A stretch of 64,000 nucleotides of DNA from Nostoc sp. UHCC 0870 (GCF_022063185.1 NZ_CP091913.1:2109501-2173500), one strand, 5' to 3'. Shown: positions 9,729 to 19,942, counted from the first letter of the stretch. Translations and numbers: made by a program. The notes: a model not told the origin generated them from the sequence alone.

Positions 9729-10331
9729 TTACGGGCGATTTTCACGGTTAATATCTTGGAGGTCAAGAGCATAATTTAACCGCAAAATATTGACTCCTGG
9801 CTCACCAAAAATTCCTAAGAATCTACCATCAGTATATTGATTAATTAGAGGTAGAATTTCATTTTCTTTCACATCACGGGCGCGGGCAACTCTTTCTAAC
9901 TGTTGTCTAGCGGCATTGACGGAAATATGGGGATCTAATCCAGAGCCAGAAGTGTAGATTAAATCCGCCCAAGGTTGCACATTTTCGTCTCGTAGTTGAT
10001 TAGCTTTTTCGATGATTCTGTTAGCTAATTCTGGATTGCCAGGAGCGAGATTGCTAGCACCAGAGATACCCGTGGGCTTGGCTTTGCGGCCTTGGGAGTA
10101 TCTAACTGCACTAGGACGACCATGAAAATATTTCTCGGAGGTGAATACCTGACCAATTAAAGCTGAACCAATTGGTTGATCGTCTATATTTTTCATCATG
10201 CTACCGTTAGCTTGAGAGGGAAATAAACCTTGACCAATTACTAAAATAGCTAGGGGATAAATGATGGCTGTGATTAACCAAAGTACCAGAGTAATACGAA
10301 TTGCTTTGATGATTTCTCGAATAAAAGTCAT
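9729..10331 (-). CDS. kdpC: KdpC subunit of the Kdp K+-transporting ATPase
   Basis: The 200-residue single-pass subunit of the high-affinity KdpFABC potassium pump has an N-terminal helix (about 13-35, LVLWLITAIIYPLAILVIGQ). The periplasmic domain contains the conserved GSALIGQVF, YFHGRPSA, SGASNLAPGNPEL, SGSGLDPHIS and GEPGVNILRLNYAL blocks. KdpC stabilises the complex and aids K+ affinity at the membrane. It is the last gene of the minus-strand kdpAB(G)C operon. The ATG at 10331 is the natural start. It converges with the YciI-like gene. Confidence 0.96.
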   Translation of the reverse strand: MTFIREIIKAIRITLVLWLITAIIYPLAILVIGQGLFPSQANGSMMKNIDDQPIGSALIGQVFTSEKYFHGRPSAVRYSQGRKAKPTGISGASNLAPGNPELANRIIEKANQLRDENVQPWADLIYTSGSGLDPHISVNAARQQLERVARARDVKENEILPLINQYTDGRFLGIFGEPGVNILRLNYALDLQDINRENRP

Positions 10332-10368
10332 ATAAAAATTTCTGGTTATTGTAATTTATTCGTAAGAG

Positions 10369-10446
10369 TTATTTACTTGGCAAACCGGGGTGATCATCTA
10401 TCATTAATGATTTACTTGGGTTAAAGCCATTAATTTCTTTCTTCAT
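10369..10446 (-). CDS. kdpG: Tiny kdpG-like ORF between kdpB and kdpC
   Basis: This 25-residue ORF ends in MIDDHPGLPSK. The same frame is open further upstream to about 10485, with the residues ILFVWAVLELES. No standard start codon exists in that extension, and two stops (TAA TAA) close it. Anabaena kdp operons are reported to carry a small kdpG between kdpB and kdpC, and the position and size here fit. I cannot tell whether translation begins at this ATG, at a non-standard codon upstream, or whether the N-terminus is lost. It should co-transcribe with its neighbours. Confidence 0.4.
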   Translation of the reverse strand: MKKEINGFNPSKSLMIDDHPGLPSK

Positions 10447-10516
10447 ACTTTCTAACTCTAGAACCGCCCAAACAAATAAAATTTTTTATTACTTCTTTAT
10501 TTGGCCTTTTGTCTTG

Positions 10517-12601
10517 TTAAGCCAGTCCCACCAAGGTAATCAGCACATCTATTAATTTAATGGCAATGAATGGTGCAATCACTCCACCTAAGCCATAAAT
10601 CAAGATATTGCGTTGTAGCAATTCGTTAGCTGTGAGAGGTCTAAACTTGACACCTTTTAAGGCTAAGGGAATTAAAGCGGGAATAATCAAGGCGTTGTAA
10701 ATCAACGCTGACAGTATCGCCGAGTTGGTACTGGTCAAATTCATAATATTGAGACTTTGCAGATTAGCCCCCATAAAGATAACTGGGAGAATCGCAAAAT
10801 ATTTAGCAATATCATTAGCAATGGAAAAGGTTGTTAATGCTCCCCGTGTAATTAGCAGTTGTTTACCAATGCTGATGATATCAATTAATTTAGTGGGGTC
10901 GGAGTCCAAATCTACCATGTTGGCGGCTTCTTTGGCGGCTTGTGTACCTGTGTTCATGGCTACACCAACATTAGCTTGCGCGAGGGCTGGTGCGTCGTTA
11001 GTGCCATCTCCTGTCATGGCTACGAGTTTACCTTGGGCTTGTTCCCGTTGAATCACACTGATTTTGTCTTCTGGCGTGGCTTCGGCGATAAATTCATCAA
11101 CCCCTGCTTCTTGGGCGATTACAGATGCAGTAATGTGGTTGTCACCTGTGAGCATGATGGTACGTACACCCATGCGGCGTAATTGCTCAAAGCGATCGCG
11201 GATGCCGGGTTTAACAATATCTTTAAGATAGACTACGCCATAGATGCGATTATCTAAGCAAACTGCTAACGGTGTACCTCCCTGTTGGGAGACTTTTTCG
11301 TAAGCGGCATCTAATTCTGGTGTACTTTGACCATTACGAGAACGGACAAATCCTTTAATTGCGCCTACAGCCCCTTTACGCGCTTCCCTTCCCCCTGGTA
11401 AGTTAGTACCACTCATGCGGGTTTTAGCAGAAAATTCCACACCTTGGGCTTGGTTGAAGTCGAAATCAAATCTTGCACCCAGCTTTTCGGCGAGACGGAC
11501 AATGGATTTACCTTCAGGGGTGTCATCAAAGACGCTAGCCACCCAAGCTACACTAGCAATTTCCGCCATTGCATGACCGTTAATGGGGATAAACTCTTCC
11601 GCCAAGCGATTCCCTAGGGTAATTGTGCCGGTTTTATCAAGAACTAGGGTATTAATATCACCACAGGCCTCTACTGCCCGGCCTGATGTGGCAATGACGT
11701 TAAATTGGGCGACTCTATCCATACCAGCGATACCGATGGCACTAAGTAAGCCGCCGATGGTGGTGGGGATTAAGGCTACCAGTAAGGCGACTAAAATTGG
11801 CACACTGACGGGACTATCTACGTAGTAAGCAAAGGCGGGTAAGGTAGCGACAACCAACAGAAACACCAAGCTCAAAACCGCTAATAATACCGTCAGGGCG
11901 ATTTCATTGGGGGTTTTGGTGCGTTCTGCCCCTTCTACGAGGGCAATCATCCGGTCAATAAAGCCTTTACCGGGGTCGGCGGTGACGCGGATAATCAATT
12001 CATCGGAGAGGATGCGTGTACCACCAGTCACAGAACTAGCGATATCTGAGCCTGATTCTTTCAGGACTGGTGCAGATTCCCCTGTAATGGCTGATTCATC
12101 GACGGAAGCTACGCCCATAATTACTTCCCCATCGGCGGGTATGGTATCCCCCGCGACTAGATAAATTGTGTCGCCTTGCCTGAGACTAGCGGAAGGAACT
12201 TCCGATATTGCGCCATCGGGGGAAAGTTTTCTCGCTAGGGTTTCTGATTTAGTGGAACGCAAAGTATCAGCTTGGGCTTTACCTCTTGCTTCAGCTAAGG
12301 CTTCGGCAAAGTTAGCAAACCAAACGGTGAAGAATAATACTCCGGTTAAAATGCCGTTGAATAGTTGGGGGTTTTGCTGTTGGGTTATGCCAAATAGATT
12401 GGGATTGATGGTGACAGCTAAGGTGATGAGTGTCCCCACCCACACCAAAAACATCACGGGGTTGCTGATGGCAGATTTGGGATTGAGCTTGATAAAAGCA
12501 TCCCCGATGGCTCTGAGGTAGATGTTTCTAGTCTTGATTCTGCTCTTTTTGCGGGCTTGACGGCGCGATTTAGTTTTGGGGGTAGGTGCAACTGGATTCA
12601 T
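10517..12601 (-). CDS. kdpB: KdpB, catalytic P-type ATPase subunit of Kdp
   Basis: The 694-residue type IA P-type ATPase energises K+ uptake through KdpA. In order it has an N-terminal basic tail (rich in [11 protein letters not shown]), membrane helices, the actuator motif TGES (173-176), the phosphorylated Asp in DKTGT (D322), then MLTGDN and [11 protein letters not shown] of the P domain and the C-terminal helices. All catalytic residues are present. kdpA lies upstream with a gap of heptamer repeats; the small kdpG-like ORF and kdpC lie downstream. Long reading frames on the opposite strand are shadows of this GC-richer coding sequence. Low K+ induction is expected from the family. Confidence 0.97.
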   Translation of the reverse strand: MNPVAPTPKTKSRRQARKKSRIKTRNIYLRAIGDAFIKLNPKSAISNPVMFLVWVGTLITLAVTINPNLFGITQQQNPQLFNGILTGVLFFTVWFANFAEALAEARGKAQADTLRSTKSETLARKLSPDGAISEVPSASLRQGDTIYLVAGDTIPADGEVIMGVASVDESAITGESAPVLKESGSDIASSVTGGTRILSDELIIRVTADPGKGFIDRMIALVEGAERTKTPNEIALTVLLAVLSLVFLLVVATLPAFAYYVDSPVSVPILVALLVALIPTTIGGLLSAIGIAGMDRVAQFNVIATSGRAVEACGDINTLVLDKTGTITLGNRLAEEFIPINGHAMAEIASVAWVASVFDDTPEGKSIVRLAEKLGARFDFDFNQAQGVEFSAKTRMSGTNLPGGREARKGAVGAIKGFVRSRNGQSTPELDAAYEKVSQQGGTPLAVCLDNRIYGVVYLKDIVKPGIRDRFEQLRRMGVRTIMLTGDNHITASVIAQEAGVDEFIAEATPEDKISVIQREQAQGKLVAMTGDGTNDAPALAQANVGVAMNTGTQAAKEAANMVDLDSDPTKLIDIISIGKQLLITRGALTTFSIANDIAKYFAILPVIFMGANLQSLNIMNLTSTNSAILSALIYNALIIPALIPLALKGVKFRPLTANELLQRNILIYGLGGVIAPFIAIKLIDVLITLVGLA

Positions 12602-12602
12602 A

Positions 12603-12680
12603 TTGGGGATTGGGGACTGGGGATTGGGGATTGGGGACTGGGGATTGGGGATTAACAGTGAACAGTGAACAGTGAACAGT
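12603..12680. repeat. Heptamer tandem repeats between kdpA and kdpB
   Basis: GGGGATT/GGGGACT heptamers (about seven units, 12604-12652) are followed by AACAGTG units (about four, 12653-12680). They separate kdpA from kdpB inside the operon without interrupting either gene. Confidence 0.85.
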
Positions 12681-12723
12681 TATCAAGTGACTGATAGCTG
12701 ATTTAAGTATCCCCTGATCCCTT

Positions 12724-14409
12724 CTAACTACCAGATGCTAGTTTAAACCCTTCGGCAATAGGGCCTAGTGCTAACACTGGGAAGAATGTTAACACTCCCA
12801 AAATCAAGACGATGCCGGCTGTAACTGTTGTAAATATTAAGGAATCTGTTTTGAGTGTGCCAGGGGTTTGGGGTACTGTTTGCTTACGGGACATACTATC
12901 AGCTAACAGTAAGACGGCAGCCATTGGAATGTAGCGTCCGGCGACGATGGTGAAGCTGGTGCTTAAGTTCCACCACAGGCTATTATCGGCGAGTCCCTCT
13001 AAGCCAGAACCATTGTTAGCACTAGCTGAGGCATACTCATAAACCACTTGAGAAATCCCATGAAAACCTGTATTGGTAATGCCAGAAAGGGAAAAGGGAT
13101 AGGCGAGGGCGATCGCACTGGGAATTAAGATTAATATGGGGTGAATCAGTAAGACGACGCTGGCGAGGACGATTTCGCGTTTTTCGATTTTGCGTCCAAA
13201 AATTTCTGGGGTGCGTCCCACCATCAAGCCGGTTAAAAATACGGTGAGAATTAGATAAACAAATAGATAAGCTGTTCCTGTACCTTGCCCACCCCAGATA
13301 ATTTGCAGGAGTAAGTTAAATAATGTCGCAAATATTCCTGATGGCATGAAGGAATCGTGCATCCCGTTGACTGCACCTGTCATAGTGGAGGTTGTCGTGA
13401 CTGCCCACAGTGCCGTTTCTGCCCAACCAAATCTTAATTCCTTCCCTTCTAAATTTGGTTGATCTACACCTAATGTCCCGTTTACTATGGGATTTCCTTG
13501 GAGTTCTCCCCCAGCAGCTACCCAAATTAGAATTACAAATACTACAAATACCATCCAAAATAATAGCCAAGCCTGTTTCATGTTTTTGGCAAATACGCCA
13601 TAGGCATAAATCATGGCAGATGGGATCGCAATCATGGCAATAATTTCGAGCAAGTTAGAAGCACTGTTAGGATTTTCAAAGGGGTGGGCGGAGTTAGCAG
13701 TAAAGAAACCGCCGCCGTTTTCACCCAACATTTTGATCATTTCCCAGGAGGCTACTGGCCCTCTGGCTATATATTGAGTGCTTCCCTCTAGGGTGGTGAC
13801 TTCTAAGGGGGGTTGTAATGTTTGCGGTACACCTAATAAAACTAAGGCGATCGCGCCAATCACTGAAATAGGCAATAATATTCTGGTAATGGCACGGATC
13901 AGATCAACGTAAAAGTTACCCAGTTTTTTCCCTGTTAATCCCCGAATAAAGGCAATACCTACTGCTATCCCCGTAGCTGCTGAGGTGAACATCAAAAATC
14001 CTAACGCGGCAACTTGGGAAAAGTAACTCAGGGTTGTCTCAGGAGTATAGTGTTGCTGGTCGGTATTAGTGACAAATGAAACTACTGTATGCAGTAAGAT
14101 ATCCCAACTAGGAGCAGCGAAGCCATTAGGATTCCAAGGTAACAACCTCTGAAAATATATCAGTGAATATACAAGAACACCCATACACAGGTTACTGTAT
14201 AGAATCGCTCTTACATACTGCCAACCAGTCATTTCATCTTTTGGGCGAATGCCAGTCAGAACGTAGAAGCTGCGTTCTATCGGATTCATTAAGCGATCTA
14301 ATACAGTCCTTTCACCGAGGAACACACGGGCTATGTATCTACCCAAAAGGGGTGTGATTGCTATCACAATACACAGCGTTAAGCCAATTTGTAATAAACC
14401 TTGTCCCAT
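12724..14409 (-). CDS. kdpA: KdpA, K+-translocating subunit of Kdp
   Basis: The 561-residue SKT-superfamily channel-like subunit binds and moves K+ across the plasma membrane. About ten hydrophobic helices are visible. The four selectivity-filter loops are present around [38 protein letters not shown] and NNGSGLEGL. Length and order match cyanobacterial KdpA. The ATG at 14409 is the first gene start of the minus-strand operon, so the operon promoter should lie in 14410-14600. No typical kdpE operator can be recognised. Confidence 0.97.
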   Translation of the reverse strand: MGQGLLQIGLTLCIVIAITPLLGRYIARVFLGERTVLDRLMNPIERSFYVLTGIRPKDEMTGWQYVRAILYSNLCMGVLVYSLIYFQRLLPWNPNGFAAPSWDILLHTVVSFVTNTDQQHYTPETTLSYFSQVAALGFLMFTSAATGIAVGIAFIRGLTGKKLGNFYVDLIRAITRILLPISVIGAIALVLLGVPQTLQPPLEVTTLEGSTQYIARGPVASWEMIKMLGENGGGFFTANSAHPFENPNSASNLLEIIAMIAIPSAMIYAYGVFAKNMKQAWLLFWMVFVVFVILIWVAAGGELQGNPIVNGTLGVDQPNLEGKELRFGWAETALWAVTTTSTMTGAVNGMHDSFMPSGIFATLFNLLLQIIWGGQGTGTAYLFVYLILTVFLTGLMVGRTPEIFGRKIEKREIVLASVVLLIHPILILIPSAIALAYPFSLSGITNTGFHGISQVVYEYASASANNGSGLEGLADNSLWWNLSTSFTIVAGRYIPMAAVLLLADSMSRKQTVPQTPGTLKTDSLIFTTVTAGIVLILGVLTFFPVLALGPIAEGFKLASGS

Positions 14410-14601
14410 TTATTTTGTACTCAATACTATCTAAATTCTTAGAGATAAAAAATAACCCACTTGTCTAGAGGAGTGTGAGCAATTTGGCAATATTTCACAC
14501 AACCTCATTCATTTAGCGATAGTTACGGTTTGCTGTCTTGATGATTTTGTAGTAGATGTTTAAAGTTTCCATCAAGAACACTTAAATTAATTTCATTTGT
14601 A

Positions 14602-14670
14602 CTCTGTGCCTCTGTGTCTCTGTGGTGAAATTAAGAGATTTTTAACCACAGAGGCACGGAGACACAGAGG
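14602..14670 (-). terminator. Long imperfect inverted repeat after priA
   Basis: CTCTGTGCCTCTGTGTCTC plus TGTGG (14602-14625) pairs with CCACAGAGGCACGGAGACAC plus AGAG (14646-14669) with few mismatches. The hairpin sits directly after the priA stop and before the kdpA start region. It is probably a dispersed repeat acting as terminator for priA. Confidence 0.6.
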
Positions 14671-14672
14671 GA

Positions 14673-17357
14673 TCATATGATATTTAATGGGTCTACATCT
14701 ATTGTTAAGCTAACGCTATCACAACAGAGCGATCGCACTGCGTCCCAGTCGGGTAATTGTGGTAAGGCTTCTGAGTCGAATTTGAGTAATATTTGCCAGC
14801 GAAAACGGTTGGCGACTCGCATGACACTAGCTGGTGCTGGGCCTAATATTTCAAATCCCTCATTCGCTGTTAAAGCTGTGGCGATGATTTGGGCTGTATT
14901 CTGGACTTGAATGGGGTCAAGACTACTCAAGCGCAATAAAATTAATCTGCCTGTGGGTGGATAATTGAGGTCTTGCCGTTGTTCTAATTCGGCTTGGACA
15001 AAAGAATGATAATCGTGGTTTCTGACTGCTTCAATGACGGGATGTTCTGGGGTATAGGTTTGCATAATTACTCTACCGCGATCGTCACCTCTGCCGGCAC
15101 GTCCGGCTACTTGGGTGAGGGTTTGAAAGGCTCGTTCGCTGGCGCGATAATCTGACAGATGCAGTAAGCCATCAGCCGCAACTACACCCACTAATGTGAC
15201 CTGGGGTAAATCTAAGCCTTTGGTAAGCATTTGTGTCCCCACTAGTAAATTTGCTTCCCCGTTAGCAAACCGAGTCAGTAGGGTACGATGTGCGCCTTTG
15301 GTGCGGGTGGTATCGCTATCAAAACGGATATATGTCAATTCTGGGAACTGTCGGCTTAATTCCTGGGTGACTCGCTGAGTCCCGCTACCAAAGAATTTCA
15401 GGTAAGGGGACATACATTCGGGGCAATTTTGGGGATGCGATCGCACATAATTACAATAATGACAGCGTAACAATTGCGGTGCGTCTACTTCGGTTTGGTG
15501 GTAGGACAAGGACACATCACAATGGGGACATTCCAAGACATAACCACAGCTACGACAAGAAACAAAGGTGCTGTGTCCCCGACGATGGATAAATAAAATG
15601 CCCTGTTGTTTTGTCTGTTGTAGTTGTTGTAATGCTTGTTGTAGCGACCGACTAAATATAGACCGATTCCCGTCTTGCAGTTCTTGCCGCATATCCACTA
15701 TTTCTATCGGTGGTAAGGGGCGGGAGTTAATGCGTTCGGGGAGGGAGAGGTAATGAGTGCTGAGTGCTGAGTGCTGAGTGCTGAGTTCTGAGTTCTGAGT
15801 GCTGAGTTCTGAGTTCTGAGTTCTGAGTTCTGAGTAAGGGAGTGAGGGAGTGAGGGAGTGAGGATTGGGGTAAAATCTCCCCTGCTCCCCTGTTTCCCCT
15901 GCTTCCTGATCAAAGTTCTTTAATTTTGAATTTTGAATTTTGAATTTTGAATTAATTAGCCCTCCTCCCCCCACATTCACCCAACTTTCCAAGGAAGGTG
16001 TCGCTGAACCTAAAACTAAGGGGCAATTTTCCAATTCTGCGCGCCACTGGGCGACGGTGCGGGCGTGGTAGGTGGGGATGGGTGAGTCTTGTTTAAAGCT
16101 GGAGTCGTGTTCTTCGTCGAGGATGATTAAACCTAGGTTGGGTAAGGGTGCAAAAATCGCGCTACGTGTGCCGATGATAATTTGCGGCTCGCCTGTGAGC
16201 ATTTGTCTCCAGGTGTCGTAACGTTCGCCTTCGGAGAGTGCGCTGTGATAGACGCTGATTCTACTACCAAAGCGGGCGCGAAACCGATCTGTGAGTTGGG
16301 GTGTGAGTCCAATTTCTGGGACTAAAACTAAAGCTGATTTACCCTGGGCGATTATTGGGGCGATCGCTTGCAAATATACTTCTGTTTTGCCTGAACCTGT
16401 GATGCCATGCAACAACACTTGATGAAATCCATCTAGCTGTTGAATGGTTTCTAAGGCATTGGCTTGGGCTAGATTTAATGATTTGGGTGTATCTGAAGCT
16501 AATGCTTGACCTTGTTCTCTTCTCAAGATTTCCCGTTCTTCTATAACAATGTAACCCTTTTGTTCCATCGTCTTGAGGATAGAGGAACTGGCGTTAGTAA
16601 TTTGCAATAATTCACTTTGCCACAACTCACCCCCACGTCTTCGCAATACTTCTAAAATCTCTCTCTGTCGCGTGGTTATATCCCTCTCAATGGTGTCAAT
16701 TAATATCACTGCCTTTTGTCTTTTTGGTCGAGTTGTGCGGGGAGGTTCTAAATAGCTTTCTACTAACCCAATTCGCAGCAGTTCCCGCACTCCCTGATAG
16801 GCAGATTTGACTTTTTGTTGTAAATAAGCGAAACTATAATTCCCTGCTGATTGAGCCTGTAAAAGTTTAAGAATTTGCTGCGCTGTTGGACTCAAAAAAG
16901 CAGTTGAAGTTAATAGGTCTTTTTGTTTGCTAATTAACCGGATACGACGTTGCGATCGCCCCAATAATCCTGGTGGTAATGCCACTCGTATCACTTGAAT
17001 CAGAGGTGTATAGTAATATGATGCTACTTTATTTAATAATTCCCAATAAGCAGTGCTAAAAAAGCCGGATGTGACTACATCTTCTACTTCTCGAATTTTT
17101 TCTGGTGGTATATCAATGTTGGGTTGGCTTAATAATCTAACTGCGATCGCGCCTAATTGTTGTGCGCCAAAAGGTACACTTAATATGTCTCCTGGTTGGA
17201 TTTCTAGTTGGGCTGGTAAACGGTAAGTAAACAGTCCTACATTACCTGGACAGTCTACTAGGACTTCAACGTAGCGATTTCTATTAGTTGATGTACGGTA
17301 AAAGTCTGTCGTCTCATGAACCATCAAACTCTGTGAATTTACGTTATTAATATACAT
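14673..17357 (-). CDS. priA: PriA primosomal helicase with a repeat-derived insert
   Basis: The 894-residue superfamily 2 3'-5' DNA helicase restarts stalled replication forks. It has an N-terminal DNA-binding region, Walker A GITGSGKT (318-325) and the DEEH box (414-417, LIILDEEHDSSFKQ). The paired zinc-binding cysteines are in CRSCGYVLECPHC and CHYCNYV...CPEC, and helicase motifs V/VI include VAGRAGRGDDRGR. All core motifs are intact. Between SWVNV (residue 461) and YLSLPERI (about 536) lies an insert of about 75 residues. It is translated from heptamer repeats and is rich in TQNSELS-like units. This makes the protein longer than a usual PriA. The frame is open through the insert, so the gene is probably functional. 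Confidence 0.95.
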   Translation of the reverse strand: MYINNVNSQSLMVHETTDFYRTSTNRNRYVEVLVDCPGNVGLFTYRLPAQLEIQPGDILSVPFGAQQLGAIAVRLLSQPNIDIPPEKIREVEDVVTSGFFSTAYWELLNKVASYYYTPLIQVIRVALPPGLLGRSQRRIRLISKQKDLLTSTAFLSPTAQQILKLLQAQSAGNYSFAYLQQKVKSAYQGVRELLRIGLVESYLEPPRTTRPKRQKAVILIDTIERDITTRQREILEVLRRRGGELWQSELLQITNASSSILKTMEQKGYIVIEEREILRREQGQALASDTPKSLNLAQANALETIQQLDGFHQVLLHGITGSGKTEVYLQAIAPIIAQGKSALVLVPEIGLTPQLTDRFRARFGSRISVYHSALSEGERYDTWRQMLTGEPQIIIGTRSAIFAPLPNLGLIILDEEHDSSFKQDSPIPTYHARTVAQWRAELENCPLVLGSATPSLESWVNVGGGGLINSKFKIQNSKLKNFDQEAGETGEQGRFYPNPHSLTPSLPYSELRTQNSELSTQNSELSTQHSALSTHYLSLPERINSRPLPPIEIVDMRQELQDGNRSIFSRSLQQALQQLQQTKQQGILFIHRRGHSTFVSCRSCGYVLECPHCDVSLSYHQTEVDAPQLLRCHYCNYVRSHPQNCPECMSPYLKFFGSGTQRVTQELSRQFPELTYIRFDSDTTRTKGAHRTLLTRFANGEANLLVGTQMLTKGLDLPQVTLVGVVAADGLLHLSDYRASERAFQTLTQVAGRAGRGDDRGRVIMQTYTPEHPVIEAVRNHDYHSFVQAELEQRQDLNYPPTGRLILLRLSSLDPIQVQNTAQIIATALTANEGFEILGPAPASVMRVANRFRWQILLKFDSEALPQLPDWDAVRSLCCDSVSLTIDVDPLNII
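15754..15955. repeat. Heptamer tandem repeats inside priA
   Basis: Eleven tandem units of TGAGTGC/TGAGTTC (15754-15830) are followed by GGAGTGA units (about 15839-15861) and four AATTTTG units (15922-15949). All lie within the priA reading frame and are translated in frame on the minus strand as Ser/Thr/Gln/Leu-rich and FKIQNSKLK-like peptide. Confidence 0.95.
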
Positions 17358-18139
17358 GGTGACTAAAATCTAAAGATAAATATTCTTATTTGTGTGAACT
17401 GTAACTGCAAAATTAGCTCAAATAGCCAAAATTAAAAATTTTCCTCCTAATAAAGTAAATTGTATTTCACAATACTTTTATCACCCATAATACTTGATAA
17501 GTTTCCTCTTATGTAATCTACTAGACAAATTGAACTCACCCATACGTGCAATAAATATTTGAAGTCTACTATAAAAAATAAAAGTATATCCCTGAAGATG
17601 TCCAAAATAGTTTATCTATTTACTAAATAGGGAATAGCGTTTTTCAGCCCCTTGATAGATATTCAATCCTTTCTGTATATGAGATGCTTTTATACAAAGA
17701 TTTTTTTTGCAATAGTAAATTGCCCGATTATTAGCATTAATAATTTTTATAAGCAACTGACCAGTCCAGTCCAACAAATACACCGATTAATTTCATAAAT
17801 CTCAATTAAACACCCAAAAAGTTTACAAAAGTTCAAATTTCGTGATATCCAAGTGTATTTTATCTAAATTGTTCAGGTTGAGAAAAGTTGAAGGGGTTTG
17901 ACAGATTCGGAAATTAATAAAACAATAAGCATATATATGTTGTGACTGGAAAAATAAAATTTGGGTGCAAAATCAATATTATTTAGAAGTTTAAGTTAGT
18001 GGCAACACATAACTGCCAACAAAAAATTAATTTTAACTTCTATCAATGAATTCGCATCAAGTTGGGTTTTGTGATTAAACAGGTGCATTCTTGCTGAGGG
18101 AACTGTCAATTATTAGTAGTGAACAGCTGCCATTAAATT
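17358..18139. promoter_or_regulatory. Long AT-rich upstream region of the sigma factor gene
   Basis: This is a 782-base gap between the divergent starts of priA and the sigma factor gene. No ORF, tRNA or strong repeat is seen. A modest hairpin, GGCA/TGCC with flanking GTT/AAC (17995-18020), lies 120 bases before the sigma start. The length suggests several promoters or a long 5' leader for the sigma gene, but no promoter elements could be placed with confidence. Confidence 0.4.
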
Positions 18140-19315
18140 ATGTACCAAACCAAGCAAAAATCCCTTAAGGAAAATATGAATATTGCTAAATTAGAAACGA
18201 TGGACATACTTGAGAATACTGTTGAAATTGAAGAAGAAACTTTTGAAAGTTTGGAACTAGTCATAGAAGAAGAAGTCCCAACCGTAGAACATCTGGAGTC
18301 AGATGAGCGGGATGGGGATCAAATGGCAGCTGCTCGTCCTTCTGGGTATAATAAAACCGAGCATGATGATGCTGTCGGGGCATTTTTTAAAGAAATGGCA
18401 CGCTATCCATTACTCAAACCCGATGAAGAGGTAGAGTTAGCTAGGCGAGTCAAATTTTTAGAAGACGTAAAAGATTTACAAGATGCGTTGCAGTTAGAAT
18501 TAGAATTAGCAGAGCCACCTACCAAGGCTCAAGTAGCTGCTCGATTAGAAGTTACAGAAAAGCAGCTAGAACATCGTTTATATCAAGGTCGAGTTGCCAA
18601 GCGGAAAATGATTCGCTCGAACTTGAGATTAGTAGTCTCAATTGCGAAGAGATATTTAAATCGGGGAGTTCCTTTCCTGGATTTAATCCAAGAAGGAGCA
18701 ATGGGTTTAAATCGCGCGACAGAAAAATTTGATCCCGATAAAGGCTATAAGTTTTCTACCTACGCTTACTGGTGGATTAGACAAGCCATTACCAGAGCGA
18801 TCGCTAATGATGCCAGAACCATCCGTCTACCTATCCACATTGTAGAAAAACTTAACAAACTCAAAAAAGCTCAACGGGAACTCAAGCAGAAACTCCATCG
18901 CAACCCTTCCGAAGCAGAAATGGCAGAGTCGCTAGAAATCAGCGTCCAACAACTGCGCCAACTGCAACAGTTAAGAAGACAAGCATTGTCTCTCAACCAC
19001 CGTGTCGGTAAAGAAGAAGATACCGAACTGATGGATTTATTAGAAGATGAAGACAATCTTTCCCCTGAAGCAAAAATGAACGAAAACATGATGCGTCAGG
19101 AGATTTGGGAAGTCTTAGGCGATGTTCTTACCCCACGGGAAAAAGATGTGATTTCTCTCCGCTATGGTTTGACAAGCAGCGAACCATGCACCCTAGAAGA
19201 AGTGGGTAATATGTTTAATCTCTCCCGTGAACGAGTGCGCCAAATTCAAAGTAAAGCCATGCGGAAGTTACGCCGTCCTCACATAGCGAAACGTCTCAAG
19301 GGTTGGCTGATTTGA
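18140..19315 (+). CDS. sigE: Group 2 RNA polymerase sigma factor, SigE-like
   Basis: The 391-residue sigma-70 family factor directs RNA polymerase to promoters. An acidic N-terminal region (1-75) precedes region 1.2 (DAVGAFFKEMARYPLL) and region 2 (SNLRLVVSIAKRYLNRG, GYKFSTYAYWWIRQAI). Region 3 follows, then region 4 with the helix-turn-helix TLEEVGNMFNLSRERVRQIQ. It lacks the long region 1.1 and non-conserved segment of the primary factor, so it is group 2. The following GNAT and petJ genes match the neighbourhood of sigE in Anabaena as I remember it; there SigE acts in heterocyst differentiation. ATG at 18140 is the longest start. ATG at 18176 has an AAGGA just upstream and is an alternative. 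Confidence 0.85.
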   Translation: MYQTKQKSLKENMNIAKLETMDILENTVEIEEETFESLELVIEEEVPTVEHLESDERDGDQMAAARPSGYNKTEHDDAVGAFFKEMARYPLLKPDEEVELARRVKFLEDVKDLQDALQLELELAEPPTKAQVAARLEVTEKQLEHRLYQGRVAKRKMIRSNLRLVVSIAKRYLNRGVPFLDLIQEGAMGLNRATEKFDPDKGYKFSTYAYWWIRQAITRAIANDARTIRLPIHIVEKLNKLKKAQRELKQKLHRNPSEAEMAESLEISVQQLRQLQQLRRQALSLNHRVGKEEDTELMDLLEDEDNLSPEAKMNENMMRQEIWEVLGDVLTPREKDVISLRYGLTSSEPCTLEEVGNMFNLSRERVRQIQSKAMRKLRRPHIAKRLKGWLI

Positions 19316-19319
19316 AGAC

Positions 19320-19440
19320 AGGGAGCAGGGAGCAGGGAGCAGGGGAAGCAGGGGAAGCAGGGGGAGAAAAACTAATGACTGTTGACTGTTGACTGTTGAG
19401 TGTTGACTATGGACTAATGACTATGGACTATTAACCATAG
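19320..19440. repeat. Mixed heptamer tandem repeats
   Basis: GGGAGCA-type units, AGGGGAAGC units and TGACTGT/TGACTAT units fill the whole gap between the sigma factor stop and the GNAT start. The GNAT ribosome binding region is made of repeat sequence. Confidence 0.85.
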
Positions 19441-19444
19441 ACTC

Positions 19445-19942
19445 ATGACTGTACATGGTGATTTAATTGTGCGTTTTGCTGAACCTGATGATAGCAAAGC
19501 ACTTTTTGACTTAATTCAAGGGCTAGCGGAGTACGAAAAACTATCTCATGCTGTAACTGGCGATGCTTCGGCATTACAGGAGCATTTATTTGGCTCACGA
19601 AAGTATGTAGAGGCAATATTAGCCGAATACTCAGGGAAAGCTGTAGGTTTTGCCTTATTTTTTCATAATTACTCAACATTTCTCACTAAACCAGGTCTTT
19701 ATCTCGAAGACTTGTTTGTTTTACCAGATTATCGACGACAAGGCATTGGTAAAGCCCTGCTGATAAAATTAGCTCAAATTGCTGTTGAAAGAGATTGCGG
19801 CAGATTAGAGTGGAGTGTTCTCGACTGGAATGAGTCAGCGCAGGCATTTTACCGAAGTATGGGAGCATCCATTTTAGACGACTGGCGAATTTGCCGCGTC
19901 ACAGAGTCAGCAATTAGCCAGTTAGCAGCTAAAGAATCATGA
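19445..19942 (+). CDS. GNAT-family N-acetyltransferase
   Basis: The 165-residue GCN5-related acetyltransferase transfers acetyl from acetyl-CoA to an amine. The acetyl-CoA binding motif A is LYLEDLFVLPDYRRQGIGKALL (about 85-106) with the R-x-x-G-x-G/A core QGIGKA. LEWSVLDWNESAQAFYRSMGA provides motif B. It resembles the spermidine/spermine-type acetyltransferase (SSAT) branch with its VLDWN and FYxxxGA signature, but the substrate is not established. It lies between the sigma factor and petJ. An ATG twelve bases further in is not a better start. Confidence 0.88.
   Translation: MTVHGDLIVRFAEPDDSKALFDLIQGLAEYEKLSHAVTGDASALQEHLFGSRKYVEAILAEYSGKAVGFALFFHNYSTFLTKPGLYLEDLFVLPDYRRQGIGKALLIKLAQIAVERDCGRLEWSVLDWNESAQAFYRSMGASILDDWRICRVTESAISQLAAKES

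Noticed and set aside
11583-12521. Several long plus-strand reading frames opposite kdpB (also opposite kdpA)
   Set aside because: They are antisense shadows of the P-type ATPase and KdpA coding sequences, lack ribosome binding sites and have no recognisable protein features.
15704-15913. 69-residue frame with Gln/Asn/Ser repeats opposite the priA frame register
   Set aside because: It is an alternate-frame translation of the heptamer repeats within priA.
19320-19440. Repeat arrays that might be mistaken for CRISPR
   Set aside because: The units are contiguous heptamers with no unique spacers, and no cas genes are present anywhere in the window.
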